Assembly (NCBI GenBank): GCA_039028895.1
Contig: JBCCHF010000067.1
Location: forward strand, 1-24,899
Direction: 5' to 3'
DNA length: 24,899 bases
Source: JAHDCJ01 sp039028895
Lineage (GTDB): Bacteria; Bacteroidota; Bacteroidia; Chitinophagales; Saprospiraceae
The first letter of the stretch is position 1. Each line of letters begins with the position of its first letter. Positions 1 through 8,346 of the stretch are shown here, piece by piece. The notes below the pieces were generated by a model. The model was given only the letters and a program-made list of their open reading frames with translations. It ran no database searches and was not told the origin of the DNA. The position numbers and the translations under genes were made by a program.

Positions 1-1725
1 AAGGTCAAACATCTTTTCTTTCCATTCGAACTCAGCATCATAGACTCTCAGATTACCGATTTTGCGATTACCCTCAATGTCTCTGGCGACATTCTCATAG
101 AAAATTTCGTCGATTGGATTATCTGCTACATTACCCAAGAAATTGAAGGTAATATTAGCATGCATATTTCCTGTAGGATTAGCTTCAACCCCCAAGTAAA
201 ATGATTGGGTGTGATCGAAACCTAATTCATCAGGGAAAGTGGTATTTCCAAGAGCAACAGCACCTGGATCCGGATCATCAGGAGTCGTGATCAATGCACC
301 ACCAGTATTGAATGTTTCAAATTCGGCTCTAAAAGTGCTCAGGTCAATTTTCTTATTGCTTTGAAGTGCAGCTTTGTCGCCTCTCGCTTTAAGCGCTGCT
401 CCCATGATATTGATACCTTCAAAATAAGCATCAACTGTTTCAGCGGTGACGCCTTGCCTGTAAGGATCAAAGCTATGGGCTTCCTGTAAAGCATAATAAG
501 CGGCTCTCGGGTATAGCTTATAAAGACCTCTTTCATCAGTTGGGCCTTTGGCGCATACACCAAACCATTCCTCATTCATATTATTTTCACCTTCGATGAG
601 GTCTCTGCCATAACCGCCATTTGCCCAGGATGCATTATTATCGTGAACATCAGCATTTTCTCTGTCATCAAAACCATACTTCCACCATCCATCACTGAAT
701 TGGAAGGTGAAACCACCAATTGAGTTTCCAGCTTTACCCAAACCAGCGGCATTCTCGTAGATCTCTTTCCAGTTTCCGGTCATGTAGTAGGCTTGTGACT
801 CCTGGTCCTCTTCAAGACTAATCGCATTATAAGCGTCGGCTCCAAACTCAGTAAGCAGAATAGGCACATTGAGTTTGTCTTTTACAACCTGGAACATATC
901 ACCGAATGAGAGTCCTCTGTATACATTGGTACCATAGATGTCAACATCCTTACATTCTTCAGCGATGATGTCAATAAATAGTACATCACCATTACAGATA
1001 GCCACTGGGTGATTAGGATCAACAGCCTTCATTTTTAATGCTGCATCATTCATTAGCTTATACATCGGCCTACCTCGTGATTCTCCGATAAAATCGATTC
1101 TGGAAGCATCATCAGGAAAATCTTCAGTTTCTGCTCCTGCCCAGAACAAGCCATAGTTGTTTTCATTACCAAGCAACCATAAAAGTAAGCCTGGGGTATC
1201 CTTATACCCTTCAACCAACTCATCAATCTCGTCCATCAGGAATTTCTGAGTTTTGGGGTCTGCATAATCAGTAACTGGCACCCAAACACCATCCATCAAT
1301 AAGCCATAACGGCCAAATGAATGGTTAAGCATCGTGTAAATACCATAGTTTTCATAGATGTACTGAATCCACTTGGCAGGCACGCCAGTGTATTGCCTGA
1401 TCGCGTTAACGCCCATATTTCTTAACAGGGACATTTCGTGGTCCAGGCCGGCTCTGATGAGATCGTCTGATTTTTTCCAAAAATTGGCATCCACGGTATT
1501 CGTACCGATTGGAATATAATCCCAGTTCATACCATTAACCATAAACGGTTTCCCATCAACCATAAGGGTGGTTTGTCCATTATCATTGATCACGGATACA
1601 TTTTGACTACCCTGCGCGAATAGTGTACCGTGGAGGCAGATAACGGAAAGAACCAATAATGCTTTTTGAAGACGGGAGGGAAGATAGACTCCAAAAAGAG
1701 ATGAAAGTGTGCTGATCTTTACCAT
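1..1725 (-). CDS. Secreted clan GH-A glycoside hydrolase (GH2/GH5-like), 3' end cut by window
   Basis: The frame is open from an ATG at 1725-1723 to the window edge, giving 575 codons with no stop, so the C-terminus lies outside. The first ~38 residues are basic then hydrophobic and end in FAQ, a typical signal peptide, so the enzyme acts in the periplasm or outside. A (beta/alpha)8 hydrolase domain follows (about 50-450). The acid/base candidate is Glu188 in a GNENN motif and the nucleophile candidate is Glu293 in TEFGAD, as expected for retaining clan GH-A enzymes. The substrate is not readable and the exact GH family is uncertain. It is a close paralog of the enzyme at 4830-6683 over the catalytic domain, with the two glutamates the same 105 residues apart. 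From about residue 460 it differs completely, and its tail looks like beta-strand-rich outer-membrane sequence. It is divergent from the regulator at 1908, which may control it (inference). Confidence 0.85.
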   Translation of the reverse strand, partial: MVKISTLSSLFGVYLPSRLQKALLVLSVICLHGTLFAQGSQNVSVINDNGQTTLMVDGKPFMVNGMNWDYIPIGTNTVDANFWKKSDDLIRAGLDHEMSLLRNMGVNAIRQYTGVPAKWIQYIYENYGIYTMLNHSFGRYGLLMDGVWVPVTDYADPKTQKFLMDEIDELVEGYKDTPGLLLWLLGNENNYGLFWAGAETEDFPDDASRIDFIGESRGRPMYKLMNDAALKMKAVDPNHPVAICNGDVLFIDIIAEECKDVDIYGTNVYRGLSFGDMFQVVKDKLNVPILLTEFGADAYNAISLEEDQESQAYYMTGNWKEIYENAAGLGKAGNSIGGFTFQFSDGWWKYGFDDRENADVHDNNASWANGGYGRDLIEGENNMNEEWFGVCAKGPTDERGLYKLYPRAAYYALQEAHSFDPYRQGVTAETVDAYFEGINIMGAALKARGDKAALQSNKKIDLSTFRAEFETFNTGGALITTPDDPDPGAVALGNTTFPDELGFDHTQSFYLGVEANPTGNMHANITFNFLGNVADNPIDEIFYENVARDIEGNRKIGNLRVYDAEFEWKEKMFDL

Positions 1726-1907
1726 ATTCGAATTTTTAAGGATTTCGATAAAACATGATGAAATTATTACCCTAATATGACTTAAAGAAAAAAACCACCT
1801 CTACAAATTTTTCATTATAATTTCATGAAACCTCTACACTCCTTCACAAAAATTTTGTTAATTCGTTGATAATCAAATATTATTAGTATTTCACAAACTT
1901 TCACATC
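1726..1907. promoter_or_regulatory. Divergent promoter region with a 9-bp direct repeat and a palindrome
   Basis: This 182-bp AT-rich gap separates the divergent hydrolase and regulator genes and must hold both promoters. The 9-mer ACCTCTACA occurs at 1797-1805 and again at 1830-1838, 33 bp apart, about three helical turns. A 10-bp palindrome TTTCATGAAA lies at 1821-1830, touching the second copy. These are candidate operator elements. No exact TAnnTTTG -7 box with a -33 TTG at the usual spacing was found on either strand. Confidence 0.35.
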
Positions 1908-4778
1908 ATGAAACGTTCTTATTATGATTTTGGGTTATGGGTTTGTTTACTTGGATTTCTAATAATAGAGACCAGTCTGTTTGCGCAGGGCAGATATCCT
2001 ATCCAAAATTTCCCGCCATCCAATTATAAAGGAGGTATTCAGAACATCGATTTTGTTCAGAACAGAAGCATGACTCTATTTGTAGCTAACAATCTCGGCG
2101 TGCTTTCATACAATGGTAAAGAGTGGGATTTACACACCTTCGAATTTGGAAAGAAAAAACGGTCACTGGCTTTTGACGAAAACAACAACAGACTTTATGT
2201 CGGCCTACAGGGTGAGTTTGGCTTTTTTAGCGATGAATGGAATTATATATCCCTGACCGATAAGATTCCTGAAGGTGCTCAAGATTTTGATGAGGTATGG
2301 GATGTGTTTTGTTTAGGCACAAAAGTGTATTTCTGCACTTTCCAGGGTATTTATGTATATGATGGAAATTCGATAAACGTTATTCGCCAGGATGGCGGGT
2401 TTTACAAGGCATTTTTATTTGAAAATAATCTGTACTGTCAGAATTATAATGGAGAACTCTTAGAATTACAAGAAAACCAATTCGTTAAAAGTGAACGCCC
2501 TATTGGAAACTTTGGGGTCATATCAGGGCTGGTGCGTTTTGATGATCAACTTTTTGTCATTCATCAATCTGGAAAAATTCAGGCCATTGGGGCAACCTCG
2601 GACCAAAATGCTTTATCTCCTCTAAGTGTTGCCTTAACAGATACCTATATCAACCACGTACTCCAACTTTCTGATACTCGCCTATCCATTTCCACACAAA
2701 CATCAGGATTATTTATTTACGATTTAAGGAGTCGTACCATCGAGCAAATCGGGATTAATAATGGATTGTTATCAAATGCCTGCCTGCGCAGTTTTCAAGA
2801 TTACTCCGGTCATCTTTGGGTAGGGATGCAAAATGGGATTGCAATGATTGACATCAATTCTCCTATGAGGTTCGTCAATAGCAATGTAGGTATCCAAGGC
2901 AGTGGGTATGAAGCTTATGAAACAGCAGACGGCATATACTATACCACTTCGAATGGTATTTATTACAGAGATAAAAATTCAAAACAAACTCAATTTCTCC
3001 AAGGTACCGAAGGCCCTTCATACAGTATACAAACAATAGGAGGCAAGGTCTATGCTGGTCATCATCGTGGACTTTTCCAATTAGGAAATAATAGGGCATC
3101 CCTGGTTTTGGAGACTAAAGGGATATGGGAGATTAAGGCATTACAAGCACATCCCAACCATGTTATTGGCGGATCATACGAAGGGATCTACCTGTTTAGA
3201 ATTAACGCTTCTAACGACTTAGAACCTATTCATAAAATTGAAGACTTTAATGAATCAAGTCGATTTTTTGAAGAAGACAAATCAGGAAGGATATGGGTTG
3301 GCCAATTCTACAAAGGCTTATACGAATTGACCCTGTCAGAGAGTTTAAAACGGTTCGAGGTAAATAAAATATCCCCTGAACAAAATGCACTTGTATCCGA
3401 ACAAATACTACTCAGTAAGATTGACAATGAGCTTTACTTTGCTACGCAAGAAGGAGTCTACACCCTTGATCAGGATACCGATCAAATCATACTTTCAGAC
3501 CTTTTTGTAAACAATATTGGTGAACAACCTGTTTACCTTTTAAGGCAAGACAATAATAACAATATACATGTCTACGCTGAAAATATTTATGGGGTTTACA
3601 AGCAGATCAGTCCCAACAACTATGCCTTCACACCTTCATCATTATTTCAATTAAGATATTCCTTCAATAACGATCTGCTCAATGCATCCCCAAATACTTC
3701 TGATGGAATCATGATTAATGCCAATGAGGGGTTTATTCATTATAACCCCGATAAAGAAGATCGGTTATCGACTAATATCCCCTTGGTTACCAGCAAGGTC
3801 TATAGTGTCGTGCAAGATACCGTCCTTTTCCAACGATCCATTTTTGGAGAAGCATCCGCCAGTTCAGAGCCCCTCGTTATTTCTTATAAGGAACGAGTGC
3901 TTCAATTCTTCATAGAGTCATTTCAATTAAAAGACATTGAAAATCAGACTTATCAATTCTTTCTTGAAGGTTTCGATGAAAATTACGGTGACTGGACGTC
4001 AGCTACCATGAAGGAATACACCAATCTTACCGAAGGTGATTATACATTCAGAGTCAGAACCATAAATGGTCTTGGTAATTATATCGAAAGTGAGCCAGTC
4101 AGCTTTACCATTACTGCCCCTCTATACAGGAGGACCATGGCCAAGGTTGGCTACTTCGTAATTATGTTTGTGTCGTTATTCGGTATTTTCCGCTATCAGA
4201 AAAATGTATACAATCGACAAACCAAGGATCTGAACCGTCAGAAACAACAGGAACTCGAGGAAAATAAAAGACACTTCCAGGCAATAGAGCGTCAAAATGA
4301 ATTTCGGCTTTTACAATTAAAAGAAGAAAAAATGAAAGCTGAATTGGTGCATCTGAATGAAATGTTAGCTGCTTCCACCATGAATCTCGTGGTGAAAAAT
4401 GAGTTTATCAACAGCATAAAAAATAAATTGAATGAGGTCATCCTAAATGCTAAAAGCTCTGCTACCAAAAAGGCCTTGATGAAGATAGAGAGGGAGATCG
4501 GGACAACCCTTGTGCTTCAGGAAGACTGGATCCAGTTTGAATACCACTTTAACCAAATACACGGAGATTTTTTGACTAGGATTCGAAATGAGTTCAAAGA
4601 CCTTTCTCCTAATGATCAAAAACTTTGCGCCTTTCTAAGACTTAATCTCAGTTCAAAAGAAATTTCCAATATTATGAGTGTTTCCCAAAGAGGTGTGGAA
4701 ATGGCCAGATATCGGCTGAGGAAAAAATTAAACCTGAGTTCCGGTCAGAATTTATCAAAATTCGTTCTGGATTATTAA
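1908..4778 (+). CDS. One-component transmembrane regulator: beta-propeller sensor, triple-Tyr domain, LuxR-type HTH
   Basis: This 956-residue protein starts with a signal peptide ending near LFAQ (about residue 26). A long beta-propeller-like sensor region follows, with repeated short 'W/VG...G...Y/F' blades such as GHLWVGMQNGI and GRIWVGQFYKGL. A Y_Y_Y (triple tyrosine) domain spans about 655-740 (YQFFLEGFDENYGDWT, then YTFRVRTIN). One membrane helix spans about 746-764, then a charged coiled coil about 768-830, and a C-terminal LuxR/GerE-like helix-turn-helix at 899-956 (LSSKEISNIMSVSQRGVEMARYR). There is no histidine-kinase or receiver domain, so sensing in the periplasm and DNA binding in the cytoplasm lie on one chain. 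Related propeller/triple-Tyr proteins control glycan-use loci in Bacteroidota. Its place between two hydrolase genes suggests it senses a glycan product and controls them (inference). Confidence 0.88.
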   Translation: MKRSYYDFGLWVCLLGFLIIETSLFAQGRYPIQNFPPSNYKGGIQNIDFVQNRSMTLFVANNLGVLSYNGKEWDLHTFEFGKKKRSLAFDENNNRLYVGLQGEFGFFSDEWNYISLTDKIPEGAQDFDEVWDVFCLGTKVYFCTFQGIYVYDGNSINVIRQDGGFYKAFLFENNLYCQNYNGELLELQENQFVKSERPIGNFGVISGLVRFDDQLFVIHQSGKIQAIGATSDQNALSPLSVALTDTYINHVLQLSDTRLSISTQTSGLFIYDLRSRTIEQIGINNGLLSNACLRSFQDYSGHLWVGMQNGIAMIDINSPMRFVNSNVGIQGSGYEAYETADGIYYTTSNGIYYRDKNSKQTQFLQGTEGPSYSIQTIGGKVYAGHHRGLFQLGNNRASLVLETKGIWEIKALQAHPNHVIGGSYEGIYLFRINASNDLEPIHKIEDFNESSRFFEEDKSGRIWVGQFYKGLYELTLSESLKRFEVNKISPEQNALVSEQILLSKIDNELYFATQEGVYTLDQDTDQIILSDLFVNNIGEQPVYLLRQDNNNNIHVYAENIYGVYKQISPNNYAFTPSSLFQLRYSFNNDLLNASPNTSDGIMINANEGFIHYNPDKEDRLSTNIPLVTSKVYSVVQDTVLFQRSIFGEASASSEPLVISYKERVLQFFIESFQLKDIENQTYQFFLEGFDENYGDWTSATMKEYTNLTEGDYTFRVRTINGLGNYIESEPVSFTITAPLYRRTMAKVGYFVIMFVSLFGIFRYQKNVYNRQTKDLNRQKQQELEENKRHFQAIERQNEFRLLQLKEEKMKAELVHLNEMLAASTMNLVVKNEFINSIKNKLNEVILNAKSSATKKALMKIEREIGTTLVLQEDWIQFEYHFNQIHGDFLTRIRNEFKDLSPNDQKLCAFLRLNLSSKEISNIMSVSQRGVEMARYRLRKKLNLSSGQNLSKFVLDY

Positions 4779-4829
4779 AACCAGTCGTTGAAGCCCATTT
4801 AGCGTTAACTACAGAAAGTCAGATATCGA

Positions 4830-6683
4830 CTATTCCTGAATAATATCGTCAATATAATAGATTGTTCCAGACCTGATTGGCGTCTGCTTTGTTGGATCAA
4901 AATCAGGAAACACAGCAAACTTTTGATAGGAATCTGTGGTATTAACCTTATCAGTAAAATCAAATGTCAAGGTCACCCATTCATTTGCGGTCTCCAGGGT
5001 TTCAATGATTTCCAATTCAGGAGCAGTTCCTCCTTCCAGCTTAAAACAAATGTCAACTCCTGCATTGGGAGACCAGATATTAATTTTAAAAACTGTACCA
5101 TTCGCAAGAGTAATCAAGGGAGTAGCTCTGATGTTATCATTAAAGACAATCCCCGAATACCAGGCTGAACCTTCTTTTTTATTGAACTCAAGAACCTTAT
5201 CCGATGAGTTGTGTCCTTTTACTGAATTCTCAACAACAGATGCTGTGGCTCCATTTTCAAATGCAATCAGTGGATTCACGCCATCCTCAAAATCAAAAGG
5301 AAAATGTGCATCATCAGAGCGTTTCTCATCTTTGGTGGCAACATACCTTTGAACGGCTAAAGCTGCTTTATCAACTTTTGCTGATCTAGCTGCTTCCGAA
5401 ATATCAATTGCTTCAAAATGATTATTTACCGCTGAAAGAGTAACACTTTTTGCATATGGATTGAGTTGGTGTGCCTGTTTTAAAGCATAATATGCAGCCC
5501 GAGGATACAACCTATATAATCCTCTTTCATCGGTAGGTCCTTTGGCACAGATCCCAAACCACTCTTCATTCATATTATTTTTCCCGCGAACGAAATCATG
5601 GGGGTAACCGCCATTAGCCCAGGATGCATTATTATCTTGAACATGTTCATTTTTCCGGTGGTCAAATCCAAACTTCCACCAACCGTCACTGAATTGAAAG
5701 GTAAAACCGCCAATTGCATTTCCAGCCTTACCAAGCCCGGCGGCATTTTCGTAAATTTCTTTCCAGTTACCTACCATGTAGTAGGCTTGTGCTTCCTGGT
5801 CCTCTTCAAGATCCTTGGCGTTATAAGCATCGGCACCAAACTCTGTAAACATAATCGGTTTGTTAAGTTTGGCCTTAATCACTTCAAACATATCTCCAAA
5901 AGATACTCCCCTATAGACATTGGTACCATAGATATCTACATCCGGGCATTCATCTGCTATGATTTCAATAAATAGTACATCGCCATTGCACAGAGCTATC
6001 GGCCGATTAGGATCAATAGCTTTCATTTTTAGTGCAGCTTCATTCATCAAACGAAACATTGGCCTGCCCCTGGTCTCACCTACAAATTCAATTTTATCGG
6101 CTTCATCCGGAAAATCTTCAGTCTCATTGCCTGCCCAAAACAGGCCATAGTTATTTTCATTGCCAAGCAAATACATTAATAACCCTGGTGTACCTTTGAA
6201 TTCCTCCGCCAATTCGGTTACTTCTGAAAGCAGGATCTCCTGGACGACAGGATCCGCATAGTCGGTGACTGGTTCCCAAACATCATTCATCATCAAACCA
6301 TATCTGCCAAACGAATGGTTGAGCATTGTGTAAATCCCATGCTCCTGATAGATGTATGCTATCCATTTTCGAGGAATACCAGAGTATATTCTAACGGCAT
6401 TGACATTCATTAACTTAAGAAGAGACATTTCTGCGTCCAATCCGGCTCTAATAATTTCATCTGGCTTTTGCCAAAAATTCGCATTTACGGCATGGGTGCC
6501 AATCGGTATATAATCCCAATTCATCCCATTGATCATAAATGGTTTGCCGTTGACCTTAAGGGTCATTTCTCCTTTCTTGTCGTGTACAGATACCTTCTGG
6601 CCTTTTTGCGCAAGCAGTGGGTGTAAGCCAAAAGAAAACGAGAAGAACAATAATAATAAGCGAAGGTAAAATGGAAAAGGCAC
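4830..6683 (-). CDS. Secreted clan GH-A glycoside hydrolase with C-terminal carbohydrate-binding-like domain
   Basis: This 617-residue protein has a signal peptide MPFPFYLRLLLLFF... ending near LLAQ (residue 26). The catalytic barrel spans about 40-410, with acid/base candidate Glu176 (GNENN) and nucleophile candidate Glu281 (TEFGAD). This is the retaining clan GH-A pair, but the GH family (GH2- or GH5-like) and substrate are not certain. After a linker, residues about 462-617 form a beta-sandwich-like module (FDFEDGVNP, SSDKVLEF, INIWSPNAG, WVTLTFDF, IYYIDDI). I recall similar modules on secreted glucan-active proteins of marine Bacteroidota. It is paralogous to the enzyme at 1-1725, with some stretches near-identical even in DNA, but the C-terminal module is not shared. 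It converges on the regulator gene with a 51-bp gap that shows no clear terminator hairpin. The upstream 277 bp is AT-rich, with no exact promoter match. Confidence 0.87.
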   Translation of the reverse strand: MPFPFYLRLLLLFFSFSFGLHPLLAQKGQKVSVHDKKGEMTLKVNGKPFMINGMNWDYIPIGTHAVNANFWQKPDEIIRAGLDAEMSLLKLMNVNAVRIYSGIPRKWIAYIYQEHGIYTMLNHSFGRYGLMMNDVWEPVTDYADPVVQEILLSEVTELAEEFKGTPGLLMYLLGNENNYGLFWAGNETEDFPDEADKIEFVGETRGRPMFRLMNEAALKMKAIDPNRPIALCNGDVLFIEIIADECPDVDIYGTNVYRGVSFGDMFEVIKAKLNKPIMFTEFGADAYNAKDLEEDQEAQAYYMVGNWKEIYENAAGLGKAGNAIGGFTFQFSDGWWKFGFDHRKNEHVQDNNASWANGGYPHDFVRGKNNMNEEWFGICAKGPTDERGLYRLYPRAAYYALKQAHQLNPYAKSVTLSAVNNHFEAIDISEAARSAKVDKAALAVQRYVATKDEKRSDDAHFPFDFEDGVNPLIAFENGATASVVENSVKGHNSSDKVLEFNKKEGSAWYSGIVFNDNIRATPLITLANGTVFKINIWSPNAGVDICFKLEGGTAPELEIIETLETANEWVTLTFDFTDKVNTTDSYQKFAVFPDFDPTKQTPIRSGTIYYIDDIIQE

Positions 6684-6960
6684 GATAATTTAATTAAGAG
6701 GGTTTGGGTTTGTACAAATTTTGGTTCAATCGACTTTCAATAATGTATTTATTACACTAAGATCGAATTTTGAAGATACAAAAATTCCATTTACCAATTT
6801 ATTGATCAGATAAAACACTACATCAGTTGACGAATAAATTTAACTTAATTAACTGATTATCAATAACATTTTATTACACACCCTATTTCACAAAAGGATA
6901 GGAAAAGACGCAAAAAAGATATCGGAGATACAAGACAAGAAAAGAATAAGCGTAAATATT

Positions 6961-7515
6961 TTATTCTTTGAATTTGATATTGGCAATTTGATCTTCCAAA
7001 AACTTCGAAGGTTCGTCGTACAAGAAAAAGATAAATACTGACCCTTTCCCTTCTGCATAAAGCGCTAACATACGGCCATTGGGCAATTCAGAGAATTGAA
7101 ACTTGGGCACAAAATCAACTATTGCAGCCCAATCCGCATTATACGCTTCAGCAGCTACGTCATCTTCCAAAACTCGTAATATCATTTCCTCATCCTGGTT
7201 GTTAGTAGCGACTGAAGAAACCGCTGACATAGAATGGACGTTGGGATAACTATCAAAGGAGTGGGAGCCAATAGGTCTGAAGGCATACCTGATCTCAAGG
7301 TTGACATCAGGAGCAGTAACGGCCATTTGATAGTCAAGAAAAATGTTCTTTTTGATCGGCAATGAACGGTAAAAACTCTCAACTGGCTGCAGGTAGTCCA
7401 ATTGCATCTTCTCAAGGGTAGCCTTAACTTCATCAGTCATCTTCACCTGTCCAATCACAGGCTCAATAACGAAGCATAACGCAACTAACAACATTGCTAA
7501 ATTCCTAAAAACCAT
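6961..7515 (-). CDS. Secreted protein of unknown function, 184 residues
   Basis: I do not recognise this family. The N-terminus MVFRNLAMLLVALCFVIEP, ending near VIGQ, is a signal peptide, so the mature protein (about 160 residues) is exported. The mature part is mixed alpha/beta, starts with a helical stretch (MTDEVKATLEKMQLDYL) and has no cysteines and no catalytic motif that I can name. Its end (GRMLALYAEGKGSVFIFFLYDEP) is rich in beta-forming residues. It lies on the same strand as the SPOR-like gene upstream of it (7691-8116), with a 175-bp gap, and as the hydrolases downstream. Co-transcription is possible but not shown. A second Met at residue 8 could also serve as start. Confidence 0.6.
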   Translation of the reverse strand: MVFRNLAMLLVALCFVIEPVIGQVKMTDEVKATLEKMQLDYLQPVESFYRSLPIKKNIFLDYQMAVTAPDVNLEIRYAFRPIGSHSFDSYPNVHSMSAVSSVATNNQDEEMILRVLEDDVAAEAYNADWAAIVDFVPKFQFSELPNGRMLALYAEGKGSVFIFFLYDEPSKFLEDQIANIKFKE

Positions 7516-7690
7516 AATTTGTATTGGTTGAACTCATCTAATTTACTGATAATCGCGATCAGGATTATGAAATTAAGAAGAGTTTAACAGAGTGCGACGA
7601 ATCTGCAAACGCTCAGAACATACGAATTAGCCCATAAAAGGAAAGACGAATGCGACCATTGTAAAGGAATGTGAAAATTTTATTGCCCAA

Positions 7691-8116
7691 TTAGTAATAT
7701 CTGATAAAAAATGGCTGTTGCCTCGCAAAAGCAAACTGGAATTGCTCGGATTTAACTTTCCATTCTTCCGCTGCCAGACGTGCATCTTCAAGGGTATTGT
7801 AGAAACCGACCAATAATAGTTTTTCATTTGGATGATCAGGATTTACCCACAACATAGACCCTTTCGGGAAAAAATCGGGTGCTTCAGGCATTTTTTCGAA
7901 CCTGGCAAGCTGTACCACATACATTTGTTCAACCACTTCTCCATCACCAGTAATCTCGATGTTGTTGGCTACTGGAATCTCCTTGGTAAGCATCATTGAT
8001 CCACCGTCTTCAGATTTATAATCGAATGACTCTACCTGGCCATACACCAGACTACTGCAAAATAGAATTACCAGTGTCAGCAACTCTGTCAGTAATATCT
8101 TGTTTCTCAGTTTCAT
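7691..8116 (-). CDS. Secreted small protein with SPOR-like domain
   Basis: This 141-residue protein has a signal peptide ending near LVYGQ (about residue 27). Residues about 62-141 follow the SPOR pattern: an initial strand MYVVQLARFEK, then a second strand and helix KLLLVGFYNTLEDARLAAEEWK, and a final strand QFAFARQ. SPOR domains bind denuded peptidoglycan; in Bacteroidota, related domains often sit on small periplasmic or envelope proteins of unclear role. The match is by eye and the domain is short, so binding is not assured. A very good promoter, TTG-N19-TACATTTG, lies at 8187-8216, which gives a leader of about 65 nt. No terminator hairpin was seen after the gene, so transcription may run into the 184-residue gene. 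Confidence 0.62.
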   Translation of the reverse strand: MKLRNKILLTELLTLVILFCSSLVYGQVESFDYKSEDGGSMMLTKEIPVANNIEITGDGEVVEQMYVVQLARFEKMPEAPDFFPKGSMLWVNPDHPNEKLLLVGFYNTLEDARLAAEEWKVKSEQFQFAFARQQPFFIRYY

Positions 8117-8186
8117 AGTAACTCAAAATAGTTTGGTTATTGATTATTGCGCAGTTCAAACTTCAGGATTCGTGCCAATAATGTAT

Positions 8187-8216
8187 CAAATGTATTCCTT
8201 TTTCTTTTTCGACCAA
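8187..8216 (-). promoter_or_regulatory. Predicted Bacteroidota promoter (TTG-N19-TAnnTTTG) for the SPOR-like gene
   Basis: On the minus strand, TTG (8216-8214) is followed after exactly 19 nt by TACATTTG (8194-8187). This matches the primary sigma-factor consensus of Bacteroidota, -33 TTG and -7 TAnnTTTG. It points to the start codon at 8116, about 70 nt downstream. Confidence 0.6.
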
Positions 8217-8346
8217 ATTTCTACCCATATTTCAACTGGGCAGTTGGCTAAATTTGTACCCAAGATGCAATAATTCCAATAGAATCTACTAATATAACGT
8301 GACATATATGAATTCGTGATTCTCAGGCAATTAACTAATCATCAAT

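Noticed and set aside
1908..4778. Hybrid two-component histidine kinase (the usual partner of propeller/triple-Tyr domains)
   Set aside because: There is no H-box, ATPase or receiver region after the membrane helix; the coiled coil leads directly to the LuxR-type HTH.
4936..5352. 138-codon plus-strand open frame inside the second hydrolase gene
   Set aside because: It has no recognisable domain or signal and is fully antisense to the binding-module part of a real hydrolase.
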